Made by a program: the position numbers and the translations under genes | Notes under the pieces: model-generated | Databases searched by the model: none | Told to the model about the DNA's origin: nothing | What the model saw: only the letters and a program-made list of their open reading frames with translations | DNA from: Halichoerus grypus | Taxonomy: Eukaryota; Chordata; Mammalia; Carnivora; Phocidae | Length of the DNA stretch: 64,000 bases | Assembly (NCBI RefSeq): GCF_964656455.1 | Contig: NC_135719.1 | Span: 131,545,444 to 131,609,443, forward strand | Direction: 5' to 3' | Shown: in pieces, positions 33,808-45,055 of the stretch | Numbering within the stretch: the stretch's first letter is position 1 | Layout: every line of letters begins with the position of its first letter

Positions 33808-35849
33808 TCTACTATATGCTCTGTGTGAAGTGTTGAAATCACAGATGGATAGATCACTGTCACTTCTTTTGAGATGTTTACAGCAGAGTAAACAAGACAG
33901 ATGCAGAAACACCAAATATAATAATGTATTGAATAAAATGATAGAAGTTGGCTATAAGATACTATGGAAATGCAGATATGTGGTACAAATTCTGTCTAGG
34001 GAAATCAGGAGACTTTCAACAGACTGTGGTTGTTAGGTTCTATAATGAGAAAATAGTATATAACAGGGATAAACAATATTACCAGGAAAAGAGACATGGA
34101 TTGTTAATGTGTGAATATTCACAACCTTGCAAAACCGATTGAAGGCACAATGAAAGTCAGTTTCTGTTTTATAAGAAATTAACTGGTGTAAGTGTGAGTG
34201 TACCTTCGTGTTTGGAGAAACAGTTCTATCTGAGAATATCCATTTTATCATGTTGCAGAGAGATTTCCTCCAAGCACATTCTGATTAAGCAGTACTGATC
34301 ATCAATGAGTAACTTAATTGAATTTCTATGATGTATTTAATAGCTTCCCTAGCTCAGAAAAGTAAGTTTTAAGCCTTGAAAACTGCTCTATGAGGTAAAA
34401 TTAGATTCAGCTGGGGGTGACTCAAACCTCAAATAACAATAACTCAAAACCTCAAATAAGGCAGGCATTTATTTCTCTGTCATGTAAAAGTCTTGGTTGG
34501 CAGCTGGGTGGGAGTGGTCATGGCAAGTTCAGGTGTCAGGGATCTGGGCTTCTATGACTTTGAAGCATGCATGCATTATATTTCCAAGGTTGTCTCAAGA
34601 TCCATTTGTCTTTTAGAACTCTGGGATTTATATTATATTCCATTCAGTGGGAAAGAGTAAGGATGATTATGCTAACTCTCCTTTCACATCTCAGTAAGGT
34701 TATTACCCAGAAATTACACATATCACTTCCATTTATAAGTTCTTGATCAAATCTTTTCCACAAAATCACTACTTGCAAGGAAGGCTAAGGAATGTGGTTC
34801 TATTTCAGATGGCCATATGCACTACTAAAAGTCAGAGATTCTATCACTGTATGTCATTCAAGTTACACACTTTGTATAGGTAACAACTAAAAGTAAGCAC
34901 CCATATATTTTCTTTAAGTTTTAAATTTAAGTTGACTTTAAGAAAAGCTGAGTTATTTTTAACATTATAGTGGGGTTTTAGAAAATGCTATCAAGACACC
35001 ATTTCCCAAAGTTCTTAACTTCAGGTGATAGTAGGTCATTCAGCAATGAAATTGGAAGAAAATATAGGTGTACAAAGAACTACACGTAAAAATAGACTAA
35101 ATGATAGTTATTCATCTTTAAAAGGAGAGCATAAAATATACAATTTTCTAGGATATAGGGTTATTTCTTCACCTTTAAGCACTGGACATTCAGAAAAACC
35201 AGGTTAAAGTCTAAAGGTGCATTACTGACATAGTAATTAGAGTGCATGCTGTTAAGACTATGGACAAGAATTTATAAAGAATTTATATAGCTTATAGAAA
35301 AAAATTGAATTTAGCAAGTCTAACTTGGCTGAAAATGGCAAAGGCTCTTTCATGGGAGTTTGAGTGAGCATGCTATATAAACAAATAGATTTTTTTTTCA
35401 GGTAATTAATCTTTCTTTCTGCAGAAAAGTTTTATTTCTTTTAAGGTCAAACAAACTATATCCAAGGCCTTAACTTAAAGACATAAACCAAAGTAGCCAT
35501 TATTCCTTATTTAGAACTTGAAGAGTGTATGTCACTAAATAGCAACTTGAATGAGTGTTGGTCAAGTCTACCCCAGAAAAGAAGTGGGTTAGAAGTAAAA
35601 AGCTATCTCATGATGGTCTTGAATATAGCAACTTATAGAACCATAATAGGTGTGAAAATCAGCAGCTTAACAGTCACTGGAGGGAGCAGAATGGATTTGG
35701 AGTGCCTCAAAAAGCTTCATTCCCAGAGAATTTTAGTACTTGAGCTGTTTGGCAGCTTCCTGATCTTGTCTTTATTGGCAGAATCTGTCTTTTTTCAATA
35801 TGACTCAGAGCTCACTTGATGAGGAAAGCTCTATCCCCAGGACATTTGT
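33808..35849. other. Unassigned noncoding stretch
   Basis: The part at about 34430-34860 (CAGGCATTTATTTCTCTGTCATG, AGTCTTGGTTGGCAGCTGGGTG, TCAGGGATCTGGGCTTC) has the look of an ancient interspersed repeat that I cannot name. The rest shows nothing recognisable. Confidence 0.4.
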
Positions 35850-35886
35850 CACACACACAAACACACACACATACACACACACACAA
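35850..35886 (+). repeat. Interrupted (CA)n microsatellite
   Basis: CA units broken by an extra A and a T at about 35859 and 35872. The interruptions suggest lower mutability than the tract at 8048. Confidence 0.9.
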
Positions 35887-36096
35887 TGGCAGTTGTTTAA
35901 CACTGTAGATGCCTGAAGTGGCTAAGGCAATTGAGGCAAATAAGATTGCCAAAAATCTTCAAAGGAAAATTTGGGGAATGAGAAACAAAAGGCAGAGTTG
36001 ATGGAATTATATTAAAACAAACATGATTCAACAATATGCTATCTATAAAACCATACTTTAAGCTTGAGGACAAAATGAGATTGAAATTACAAGGAT

Positions 36097-36318
36097 GGAG
36101 GGGCATTTGGGTGGCTCAGTCGGTTAAGCGTTCAACTCTTAATTTTGACTCAGGTCATGATCTCAGGGTTGTGAGAACGAGCTCTGTGTTGGGCTCCACA
36201 CTGAGCTTAGAGCCTGCTTAAGATTCTCCCTCCCTGTCCTTCTCCCCTCCCCCACCCCTCCCCCCACTTATTCATACATGCTCTCTCTCTCTCTCTCTCC
36301 CCCCCTAAAAAACAAAAA
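36097..36318 (+). mobile_element. SINEC, older copy
   Basis: Head GAGGGGCATTTGGGTGGCTCAG (CpG-decayed), AACTCTTAATTTTGACTCAGG body typical of an older subfamily, CT run, and a degenerate CTAAAAAACAAAAAGAAA tail without AAATAAATAAA. The direct repeat GAAATTACAAGGATG (about 36083-36096) recurs with one difference at 36319-36332. Confidence 0.9.
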
Positions 36319-36339
36319 GAAATACAAGGATGCAAAAAG

Positions 36340-38110
36340 ATACACTATGCAAACAGTAAACAAAAGAGAACAAAAGTGGCTTACTAATATTAGATTAAAA
36401 AGACTTTAAGGTAAAAATTATTCTTGGAGATAAAAAAATGACATTTATAATGACAAAAAGGGTCAATCCATCAAGGAGACATAACATTATAAATATATAT
36501 GCACCTAATAATGAAGCCCCAGAATACATGAAGTAAAAAGTGATAAAATTGAAGGGAAAATAGATAATTCAACAATATTAGTTGTAGAACTCAAAACACC
36601 ATTTCCAACAATTGATGGAACAACCAGACAGAAGACCATCAACGAAATAAAAGATGTGAACAACACCGCAAGCCAATTAAATTTAACAGACATACATAGA
36701 ACACTCCATCCAACCACAGAATACACATTCTTCTCAAGTGCACATGGAACATTCTCCAGGATAGACCATATATTATGCCAAAGAACAAGCCAGAATAAAT
36801 TTAAAAGGCATGAAATCATACAAAGTGTGTTCTCTGACTAGAATGGGCTGAATTTAGAAATTAAAAATAAAATTATTAAATTTCTTAAAATTCATAAATA
36901 TGTGGAAATTAACAGACTTGTAAAATAACAATGGGTCAAAGGAGAAATTTATGTAAAGAGTAAATAGAAAATTTATTTATTTAAAAATTAGTACATTAAC
37001 ACCTTCCTACCAGGAAAAGTCTAGAATTCATTGATGAATTCTGCCAAATATTTAAAGAATAAATAATGCCAATTCTTCACAACCTCTTCCAAAAAAATAT
37101 CAGAGAACAATTATTAACAGATATTACAGAAAAAAGAAAACTAAAGACCAATATCCGTTACAAATATCAACACGAAACCAGGGAATTCTAGATTGCTTTA
37201 ACATGTGAAAACCAGTGAGTGTAATTACCATATTAATAGAATAAAGGACACAAACTACATGGTAATCACAATAAATGTAGAAAAATAATTTGACAGAATC
37301 AAACACTGTTTCATGACAAAAACACTCATTGACCTAGGAATAGAACTTCCAGGAAAACCCACAGCTAACATCATATTTAATGGTGAAAGACTGAATATTT
37401 CTCCACATCAGATCAGAAGTAAGACAAGATGCCTGCTCTCACTACTTGTATTTAATATTACACTGCATATTCTAACCAGACAATTAGACAAGAAAAATAA
37501 GTAAATAACATACAGGTTGGAAATGGACCATTAAAAACTATTTTCATCTCAGATGCCAATTAGGAAAAAAAAAAAAAAAAAAAAAAGAGAGAGAGAGAAA
37601 GAAAGAAAGAAAAAGAAAGAAAAGGCATCTAGATTGGAAATGAAGATCATCTGTTCTCAAATGATGATTTTGTATGTAGAAGATCCTCAAGAATCCATGA
37701 AAAACTACCAGAATTAATAAAAAATTTCAACAAGGTTTCAGGATACAAGATCCATACACAAAAATGTTTAGTATTTCCATACACTAACCATGAACATTCT
37801 AAAAATGAAATTAAGAGAACGATTTTATTTACAACAGCATCAAATGGAATAAACTATGAATAAATTAAATACAAGTCTGTGAAACTTTTACATTAAAATC
37901 CACAAAACATTATTGAATGAAATTTAAAAAGAAGTAAATGAATGGAAAGACATCCATGTTCATAGAGTAAAAGATAATATCTTAAAGATGACGTTATTCC
38001 CCAAATTGATCTACAGATTCAAAGCACTCTCATTTTTGCAGAATTTGAAAAGCTGATCTTCAAATTCATATGGAAATGCAGGGGACACAAATAGGTTTAA
38101 TGGGTAGCAC
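36340..38110 (+). mobile_element. Ancient L1M ORF2 relic
   Basis: L1 ORF2 is the endonuclease/reverse transcriptase of LINE-1. Here the order is endonuclease-domain sequence (ATAAATATATATGCACCTAATAATG at 36491, GAACACTCCATCCAACCACAGAATACACATTCTTCTC at about 36700, CACATGGAACATTCTCCAGGATAGACC at 36741), an abrupt jump at about 36960-37010, then reverse-transcriptase sequence (GATGAATTCTGCCAAATATT, CCACAGCTAACATCATATTTAATGGTGA). The 63-codon frame at 37313-37504 reads PTANIIFNGERL and RCLLSLLVFNI, recognisable L1 RT text. The region later equivalent to the FADD motif reads FSNDD. Many stops and indels: dead. An A/GA tract lies at 37565-37623. Confidence 0.85.
37565..37623 (+). repeat. A-run and GA/GAAA simple repeat
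   Basis: About 23 A, then GAGAGAGAGA, then AAAG units. It separates two copies of one L1 segment (see findings). Confidence 0.92.
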
Positions 38111-38867
38111 AACGATATTTTATAAATAGAAACAATCATATTTTGGAGAATTCTGCTCTACCCTGACCTTTTTCCAACTTGAAGAGGCTTTAAGGTTGAG
38201 TCTATTGTTCAAGGGAGAATAAATACAAAATGGCCATGTTCGCCCTCCCTTCCTTACTGAATAGAAACCATGGGTTTGGTTCATAGACAAAACAGCAAGT
38301 GCTGGTATAAAATAGAACAGAAATATTTAAATTAGGACCCAGGGGCCACTGGAGGGTGTTTACAAAACTTCTGCCCCAGGAGGTCTCCCTGAGATGAATT
38401 GACATGCCTTTCTCAATGTGGGAGAATGCAGCGTAGTATTTTGATTTTTAAAATGTCTCCTCGTGCTCTACAGTTCTTCTTAGCAGCCCGGTGAGAGAAA
38501 TGCAGACTGCTGTCTTGAATTTACCCGACAGAAATGAATAAAGCTCATTCAGAGAAATGACCTGCATTTTGTCAGATGCCATGCTCTGCACGGCCTCCTC
38601 TCCATGGGATAGCCAGACAGCGTGCAGTGCCACGGTACACAGGTTAGCAGCTGGAAAAGAAATCATGGCAAGCCAAGGCTGAGTTGCAATGCGGTGAGGA
38701 GAGATGGATATGAAGATTCACAGTCTGGAGAAACCGTAAGGGAAACAAGTACTCTAATAGGCACTGACTTGATGCTGTTCATTACAGGTCAGTTTCTGAG
38801 GTTAGCATCTGTCTTTATTCCTGTACTCCCGGTTGTTAAAGCCAGATGTGGCTTAGGTGTGGCTAAG
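38111..38867. other. Unassigned noncoding stretch
   Basis: The segment at about 38400-38640 has moderate GC and no repeat I can name. No gene. Confidence 0.4.
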
Positions 38868-39062
38868 AGAAGTTGCTGTGGTTAAGAGAATGGGCTTTGA
38901 GGCAAAGTAACATGGCCAAGATCCCAGTTACTATGATACAGTTTCATCAACTGCAAGATGCTGAAAACAATAGAGTTTTCTTCATAGGATGGCTGTAAGG
39001 ATTAAATTATCTAAGGCAGATAATGTGTTTTTTGCAAGTGACAATTATTAATATTAGCTTTT
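38868..39062 (+). repeat. MIR SINE
   Basis: GTGGTTAAGAGAATGGGCTTTGAGG, then AACATGGCCAAGATCCCAG, then CAGTTTCATCAACTGCAAGATG, then GGCTGTAAGGATTAAAT is a nearly full MIR order. Confidence 0.8.
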
Positions 39063-39239
39063 ATTAAAGATGAAGCTGATTTTTTCTTATGTCATTATTT
39101 TATCCAGCCTTCATAGATTTCCAGACTCTTGAGCCCAGTTCTCTTAAATAAATAAGAGATTGGGTTGGCAGAGCTGTGAAGAATTATTCCCCAGAAATTA
39201 TCCCAGACCTGGACTATGACTACCATTCCAAGCCCATAT

Positions 39240-39960
39240 TTTTTATGGAAAATGGATTTTAATGGGTTGTACAGGAGGAGGCCTCAGTACCCAGTGGGAT
39301 CATGGGAAGCTCCAAGGTGGGTTTTTCCTCTCCTCCACCAGAGGTGCTCTGATGCAGGGTCATGTGGGAAAGTCCCCACATCCAAATCCCCTTGATGGTT
39401 CTGTGCCCTTAAAGGCAAACTGCCTCATGCCAGCCAGCTCAGCTCAGAGGTTCATTACTGCTCCTTGGCTCTACTAGCCCTCTCCTTCTCCTTTTGCAGT
39501 AGACCACCTGCCCAGGTTGCTGTGGTGCTAGCCCTCTCCCGTCAGCCTCCAGGAGATTCCTGGTTACCAGGGAGCAGGATAGGGCCCCTAGGGAAAGAAA
39601 GGAGAGCTGGTGTAGGTTTCAGGGTGAGAAAACAGATGTTCCCCAGGCCCTTCACCAAGATTTCTCCCAACTCTGCTGTGTTTTATGGCTTGGGACTTCC
39701 CTGGGGGTGGATTTTTCCTGGTAGCTTTCAAGCAGGAATTCTGAGGACTGTCACCATCATATACCCCTCTTCACTGAATCAGAGAAGGCCCTAGCTGCTC
39801 TTGTGGCCTTTTCTCCCCCCATTGCCTTTCCCTTTGTCTGTAAAATGCCTTTACATACTGTGTATGGGTGTGTGTTCACATGTTTATGCTCTGTCTCTTG
39901 GTCACTGAAGCATCTAAATAAAGAATTTCTCTCATAAACCAGACTGCAACTTAACAAACC
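39240..39960 (+). other. GC-richer unassigned block, possible LTR
   Basis: About 700 bp richer in G+C than its surroundings, ending with CTGTCTCTTGGTCACTGAAG, an AATAAA at 39917-39922, then TTTCTCTCATAAACC. That ending resembles the R/U5 part of a retroviral LTR, but I find no convincing TATA box or termini. The 109-codon frame at 39465-39794 has no recognisable domain. Confidence 0.3.
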
Positions 39961-40889
39961 TGGGATTTGGGACTATATTGCCATTGGATCTAGACTATGT
40001 GTGTCTTGACCCCTCACCAAATAGCGAATAATTTTTCAATGGTCCATCTTGAAGCAAGGTCTTCTGATTCTCAGCTTATTGAATTTTACTTGAGGCTGCA
40101 TAGGAGCAAGAAAAGAAACCTTGAGCACTGACCATGATAGCCTCCAAAGGAAAGTAGAACCTTAACAAACCCCATGGTGGTAAGTAGAGGAAGACTAGGA
40201 AAGCTCCTTTTTTCATCTACCCAATTAAGGCAAGAGTTCTCATTCTTTCATCTTACTATCTGCCAGTGTGCATGTAGTATAGCTGGATAAAGTCATCCTG
40301 GAGAGAACTTGCTCTCTACTTGTTCCAAAGGAAGATATAAATTGAGCCATTGGGGAAGAAATGAAGCCATCAGACACAACTGTGATGGCTTTTTAATGAG
40401 ATTGTTTGTACTAGGCCAGCAGGTAACCTTGGTGCTGAGTCAAACCCAAGAAAGAGGTGGTGAGAGATCAAGGGAGGAGGGAAGGAGAGAGGCGTGCTGG
40501 AGCTGGAGTTGGCAGCTGGCCAGCAGGCTACAGAAAAGGAACTAAATTATGCATCTTATTTAGTACATTTATTAAAAGAACATTTCTAGGCAAACATCCC
40601 AAAACAAATGTGACTATCAGTTAAGCGCCCCACAGTCCTGAGCAGATTTAGTGCATGACAATTTTCTCATAATGGCTTTGTGGTGTTTGCTGAGTTTCAT
40701 CTCTTTATAGCATTTTATGAATTGTCATTCCATGGGGATTTTAAATAGGCTGAATTTGCCCTTCATTTGTGGTTGTTCAACAAAGTCAAAAATGGATAAA
40801 TGCAGAGTGAACATGGTGTAGGAATCGGAAGAACATATTTAAGTTCAAATGATATTCACCCTAAGTTTTTGATTGACATTTACCAACAG
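39961..40889. other. Unassigned noncoding stretch
   Basis: No gene or named repeat. Confidence 0.45.
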
Positions 40890-41726
40890 AGCAGTGCTTA
40901 CTCCTATTGTTCATTAATTTATGAACTTTTTGAACATTTCTTTTGTACTGGGGTTTGAACTTTAGATCCTGGGGACACAAAGATGAGTAAGACAGGGTTT
41001 CTAACATTAAGAAGTGCTATTTTTAGGAGGAGGAGAAAAACACATAAAAGATGAAGGCAGAATTATATAGAGGGAATGACCACACAGCATGACATAAAAA
41101 GAAGAGTGTGATTCTTCTACTTGGAAAGTGATGGAAGAGCAAGAGAGGTTTTCAGAAAGGAAATGATGATTCTTGATTGAGGAATAGAATGATCAAAAAC
41201 ATTAGGCAAGGCATAGATTACCCTGGTGGTTTGGAGAAATGGAAGCAGCTCAGAATAATTGGAACATAAAGGGAAGGAAAAATGAGTGAATATAGCCAGA
41301 GTAAAGAGTGGTTAGATGAAACCAGAGGCTGGATAACTTTATACACCATATTAAGGAGTTCAACATTTTTTTTTCAGGAAAATAGGAAACCACTGAAATA
41401 TTATAAAGTGGGAGAATAACACAATCTTTGATGCACTAAAAATAATAATTTGGTAAGTAATGTGAAAGATGAGTTGAAATGTAAAACTAAGAGTAGTGAT
41501 CTAAATTAGGTTTAGTTCCATAGCCAAGATGAGCGATGAAACAGCTTGAGTTAAGGCAGTAGCATTGTGGCTAAAGAGGGAAAAAAATAGAGCTATAATA
41601 GAGTGAAAGCAATATAATCTGCAGTATTTGATGACATATTGAATGTGGGTGGTATGTAAGGAAAAGTGAAGAATCTAGAATGGGTCTCAAATCTCTAGGT
41701 TGGGTGGCTGGGTAATTTTATCATGT
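40890..41726 (+). repeat. L2 LINE 3' region, long fragment
   Basis: Order matches L2: ATCCTGGGGACACAAAGATGAGTAAGACAGGGTTTCTAA, GGTTTTCAGAAAGGAAATGATGAT, AGGAAACCACTGAAATATTATAAAGTGGGAGAATAACA, TCTAGAATGGGTCTCAAATCTCTAGG, TGGGTGGCTGGGTAATTT. It is cut by the SINE at 41740. No intact frame. Confidence 0.65.
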
Positions 41727-41739
41727 AAAAAGGATTGTG

Positions 41740-41930
41740 GGGGCACCTAGGTGGCTCAGTTGGTTGAGTGTCAGACTCTTGATTTCAGCTCAGGTTATGA
41801 CCTCAGAGTCATGAGGTCGAACCCCACGTCAGGCTGCGTGTTCAGCGAGGAGTCTGCTTGAGATTCTTTCTCTCCCTCTCTCTCTGCCCCTCCCCCCCAA
41901 TAAATAAATAAATAAAATCTTAAAAAACAA
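41740..41930 (+). mobile_element. SINEC inside an L2 fragment, older copy
   Basis: Head GGGGCACCTAGGTGGCTCAG, GACTCTTGATTTCAGCTCAGG body, CT run and AAATAAATAAATAAAATCTT tail. AAAAAGGATTGTG at 41727-41739 recurs at 41931-41943, a perfect 13-bp target-site duplication. Confidence 0.94.
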
Positions 41931-42108
41931 AAAAAGGATTGTGAACCTCCAAGTTGGTGAAGTACAACATACCAATTAAATATATATGTAAAAAGATACA
42001 CTGTAAGGAAGTATAACAAATATTGACAGTAATCAGTAAGTGATGCAATTATAGATTGTATTATTTATTTCATTAGATTGTATAGTATTTTCCAAATTAA
42101 AAAAGTTA

Positions 42109-42124
42109 AACATGAATTACTTTT
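42109..42124. repeat. Target-site duplication, left copy
   Basis: AACATGAATTACTTTT, exact repeat of 42321-42336. Confidence 0.9.
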
Positions 42125-42320
42125 TTTTTTGAAGATTTTATTTATTTATTTGACAGAGAGAGACACAGTGAGAGAGGGAACACAAGCAGGGGGAGTGGGA
42201 GAGGGGGAAGCAGGCTTCCTGTGAAGCAGGGAGCCTGATGTGGGGCTCGATCCCAGGACCCTGGGATCATGACCTGAGCCGAAGGCAGACGCTTAACTGA
42301 CTGAGCCACCCAGGCGCCCC
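42125..42320 (-). mobile_element. SINEC, young
   Basis: The minus strand begins GGGGCGCCTGGGTGGCTCAG, includes the GGATCGAGCCCC B-box-like segment and ends AAATAAATAAATAAAATCTTC with an A run. The body matches the 20993 and 29202 copies. Perfect 16-bp duplication. Confidence 0.96.
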
Positions 42321-42336
42321 AACATGAATTACTTTT
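42321..42336. repeat. Target-site duplication, right copy
   Basis: Exact match to 42109-42124. Confidence 0.9.
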
Positions 42337-44289
42337 AGAACAGGAAGAAAAAAATGCCAGAAATGTTCCTTTAACTATTTTAAGTATAAAAAGAACTGCC
42401 TATAAAACATTTTTCCTTTGACCTTACTTTGATAATATAGTCTTATCAACTGGAAAAACAGAACTCCAAGTATATGTTGAAATATATGGATTCTCTTTTG
42501 GATAATAACACAGTTCCTTCTTTTTTCTAGCTTTGTACACTTATGTTGTACTTCCCAAAGTATATTCACCTAAAAAGCAAATACCATAGTAGGAAAAAAC
42601 ACTTAAGACTTACTCTATTTAGAAAACGAGTGTTTAGAAAGGAGATTTGCTAAAGTAGAAAGCAGATTCCACTTATTTTCATGGTCCATGATACCTACTG
42701 GATGTGTGGCTTGGAACGAGTAACACTGGAGCTTCTTGAATCATGGTTTGCTGAGAATTTCAGAAATGCTTCAGGAGTGAATAACACTGTCAAAAGAGTT
42801 TATATTCATAAAGTTTCTTGGATAGCATTCGTATCCATCAATCTTTCATTTCCACATTGAATATATTTATATACATAAGCCTCGAGGCCTTTTGCCAGCT
42901 TTGGTGTTCTCCAATATTCTTTAGAGTGGCAGTTATTGATTGATATCTTAAGTGTGATTTGTCAATGGATGCCCCAAAACACTTTAAATTTCAAGACATT
43001 TGTCTATCGTCCCTTGGATCTGGGTTGAATTTTTTTTCTGGGTTGAATTCTTATTTTTCAAAGTCCTGAGAATTAATAAGAATCCTTAGCACTGGAGGTT
43101 AAACATTTACTGCTATTTGAAGATACCTCCAGGCGGGAAAGAAAAAAAAAACATCAACAACTGACATTTAATATGTTCTTATTTCAGAGAGGCCATTGAC
43201 TTTTCTTTTCCACCACTCATTTGTGAGTCTTTATCACCCTAGTGGGTTTTGATTAGAAATTCACTTTGTGTTTCTGTTTATCTGTGGTCCTTAGTGTGGC
43301 TTTCATCTGTAAGTAAAGTAATCCATTCTCTAGAATGTTGCAACGTGAGTTACTGAATACTTGAAGCAGAACTGAAAATTTGACTGGATCACACTATTGC
43401 ATTCCCTCTTGATGCTTTAACACTTTTTCATGTTGATGCCAGTTTCCTTTAGTTATGAGAGGCCCAACCCTTCCTGTTCTTTTACCACTCCATGAAAGTA
43501 AGCAGAAGAATCACTGATGGACTTAAATTCCCATAGAAACACTAAAAGGTTCAGATATGGGCTGCACATCATTAAGTGGCCCTTCCCATCTTGTCTCTTT
43601 CCCCTAGTACCTCACCTGCTTTTTTGCCTTGGTTCAATGCCTATTTCAGTGTTGGTATTCCTGAGTTCTCCTGGTACTCAGAGATTGTAGAATATGATCA
43701 CACTCTAGGGGCAAGTGGTCAGATAAAACTACCCACTTACAAATTTGCTGGGAAGGATTAGAAGGAAGGATACACTTGGAGAATGCATTTTACCCAGAGG
43801 AATCATAATGATAAGCCATAGCCAGCAATAGATGACTTAAGGATGAAACATTTATCTCTGTAGAAGGCATTTCGATGTGATGAGGACAGTAGCTAAGAGA
43901 CCAATTGAACTTTTGAAACAGTGAAGAGCATGCATCTGGGCCTTACATTCCATATTCTTATTTTATTATCCCCACCCCAAATTAAAGCATAGGACACATA
44001 TTTTATTTCAAAGAGATTGAGGCTTAGACCATAATAATTTCTTTTGAGTTGTGTTAGAAAATGAACAGAGGAAACAAAGAGCGAAAAGCATCCCTTTATA
44101 TCTCACTCAAACAGCACATTTCAGTAACATCCTGAAGATTCGGGAGGTTCTTCTTTGCCTATAAATTGTGTTGTACTTATATTTTGATTGATAACTTGAC
44201 ATCTCCAAATTGTAGATCAAGAAGATAAGCACTTTGGCATAAAGTAGAAATTGTCTGCATGGTAAGAATGGGCCACAACTTAGGTTTTA
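42337..44289. other. Unassigned noncoding stretch
   Basis: Mostly AT-rich sequence with no gene. A ten-A run lies at 43142-43151. No repeat confidently named. Confidence 0.45.
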
Positions 44290-44430
44290 GAAGCTTGGCT
44301 TTGAATTTTGTTCTGCCACTTACTGGCTGTATATTCCTAGCCAATTCACTTAGCCTGAGTGACACTGTAAAATGGGGATAAGATAGGGATAATGGCTTCA
44401 TAAGGTTTAAATAAAGTACTTTAAAATATG
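44290..44430 (+). repeat. MIR SINE
   Basis: GAATTTTGTTCTGCCACTTACTGGCTGTATATTCCTAGCCAATTCACTTAGCCTGAGTGACACTGTAAAATGGGGATAA is a clear MIR core and tail. Confidence 0.82.
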
Positions 44431-44549
44431 TTAAAACTGAAGATAAAATTTTATACCCTAGGATTTAAGATATGACATAAATGACATTAGTCAGCGTGAG
44501 TCTTGGTGTGGTTATGGTTATGACATCATGAAGAAATAAATGTGATCTT

Positions 44550-44558
44550 AATAAGTCA
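44550..44558. repeat. Probable target-site duplication of L1, left copy
   Basis: AATAAGTCA recurs at 45047-45055. It is short, so support is moderate. Confidence 0.6.
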
Positions 44559-45046
44559 TGTATCATATGATCTCACTGATATGAGGCATTCTTAATCTCA
44601 GGAAACAAACTGAGAGTTGCTGGAGTGGGGGGGGGTGGGAGGGATGGGATGGCTGGGTGATGGACATTGGGGAGGGTATGTGCTATGGTGAGTGCTGTGA
44701 ATTGTGTAAGACTGTTGAATCACAGACCTGTACCTCTGAAACAAATAATACATTATATGTTAAAAAAAAAAAAGAAGAAGATAGCAGGAAGGGAAAAATG
44801 AAGGGGGTGGAAATCGGAGGGGGAGACGAACCATGAGAGACTATGGACTCTGAGAAACAAACTGAGGGTTCTAGAGGGGAGGGGGGTGGGGGGTTGGGTT
44901 AGCCTGGTGATGGGTATTAAAGAGGGCACGTACTGCATGGAGCACTGGGTGTTATACGCAAACAATGAATCATGGAACACTACATCAAAAACGAATGATG
45001 TATGTGATTAACATAACATAATAAAATTTAAAAAAGTAATAAAAAA
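44559..45046 (+). mobile_element. Carnivore L1, 5'-truncated, two-module 3' UTR
   Basis: It contains a first unit (about 44598-44760: GAAACAAACTGAGAGTTGC, a G run, GCTGGGTGATGGACATTGG, TGTACCTCTGAAACAAATAATAC, ATTATATGTTAAAAAAAAAA). A second, related unit follows (about 44850-45030: GAAACAAACTGAGGGTTCT, GGGTGGGG, GCCTGGTGATGGGTATTAA, GGGCACGTACTGCATGGAGC, AATGAATCATGGAACAC) with a final A-rich tail. The second unit is the same sequence as the minus-strand element at 26829-27134. No coding sequence remains. Confidence 0.9.
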
Positions 45047-45055
45047 AATAAGTCA

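Noticed and set aside
34430..34860. Possible named DNA transposon or L2 copy
   Set aside because: The text feels like an old interspersed repeat, but I could not match enough landmarks to any family, so it is left unassigned.
37313..37504. 63-codon frame as a reverse-transcriptase gene
   Set aside because: It is recognisable L1 ORF2 text but is a fragment of a heavily broken relic, with stops and deletions on both sides.
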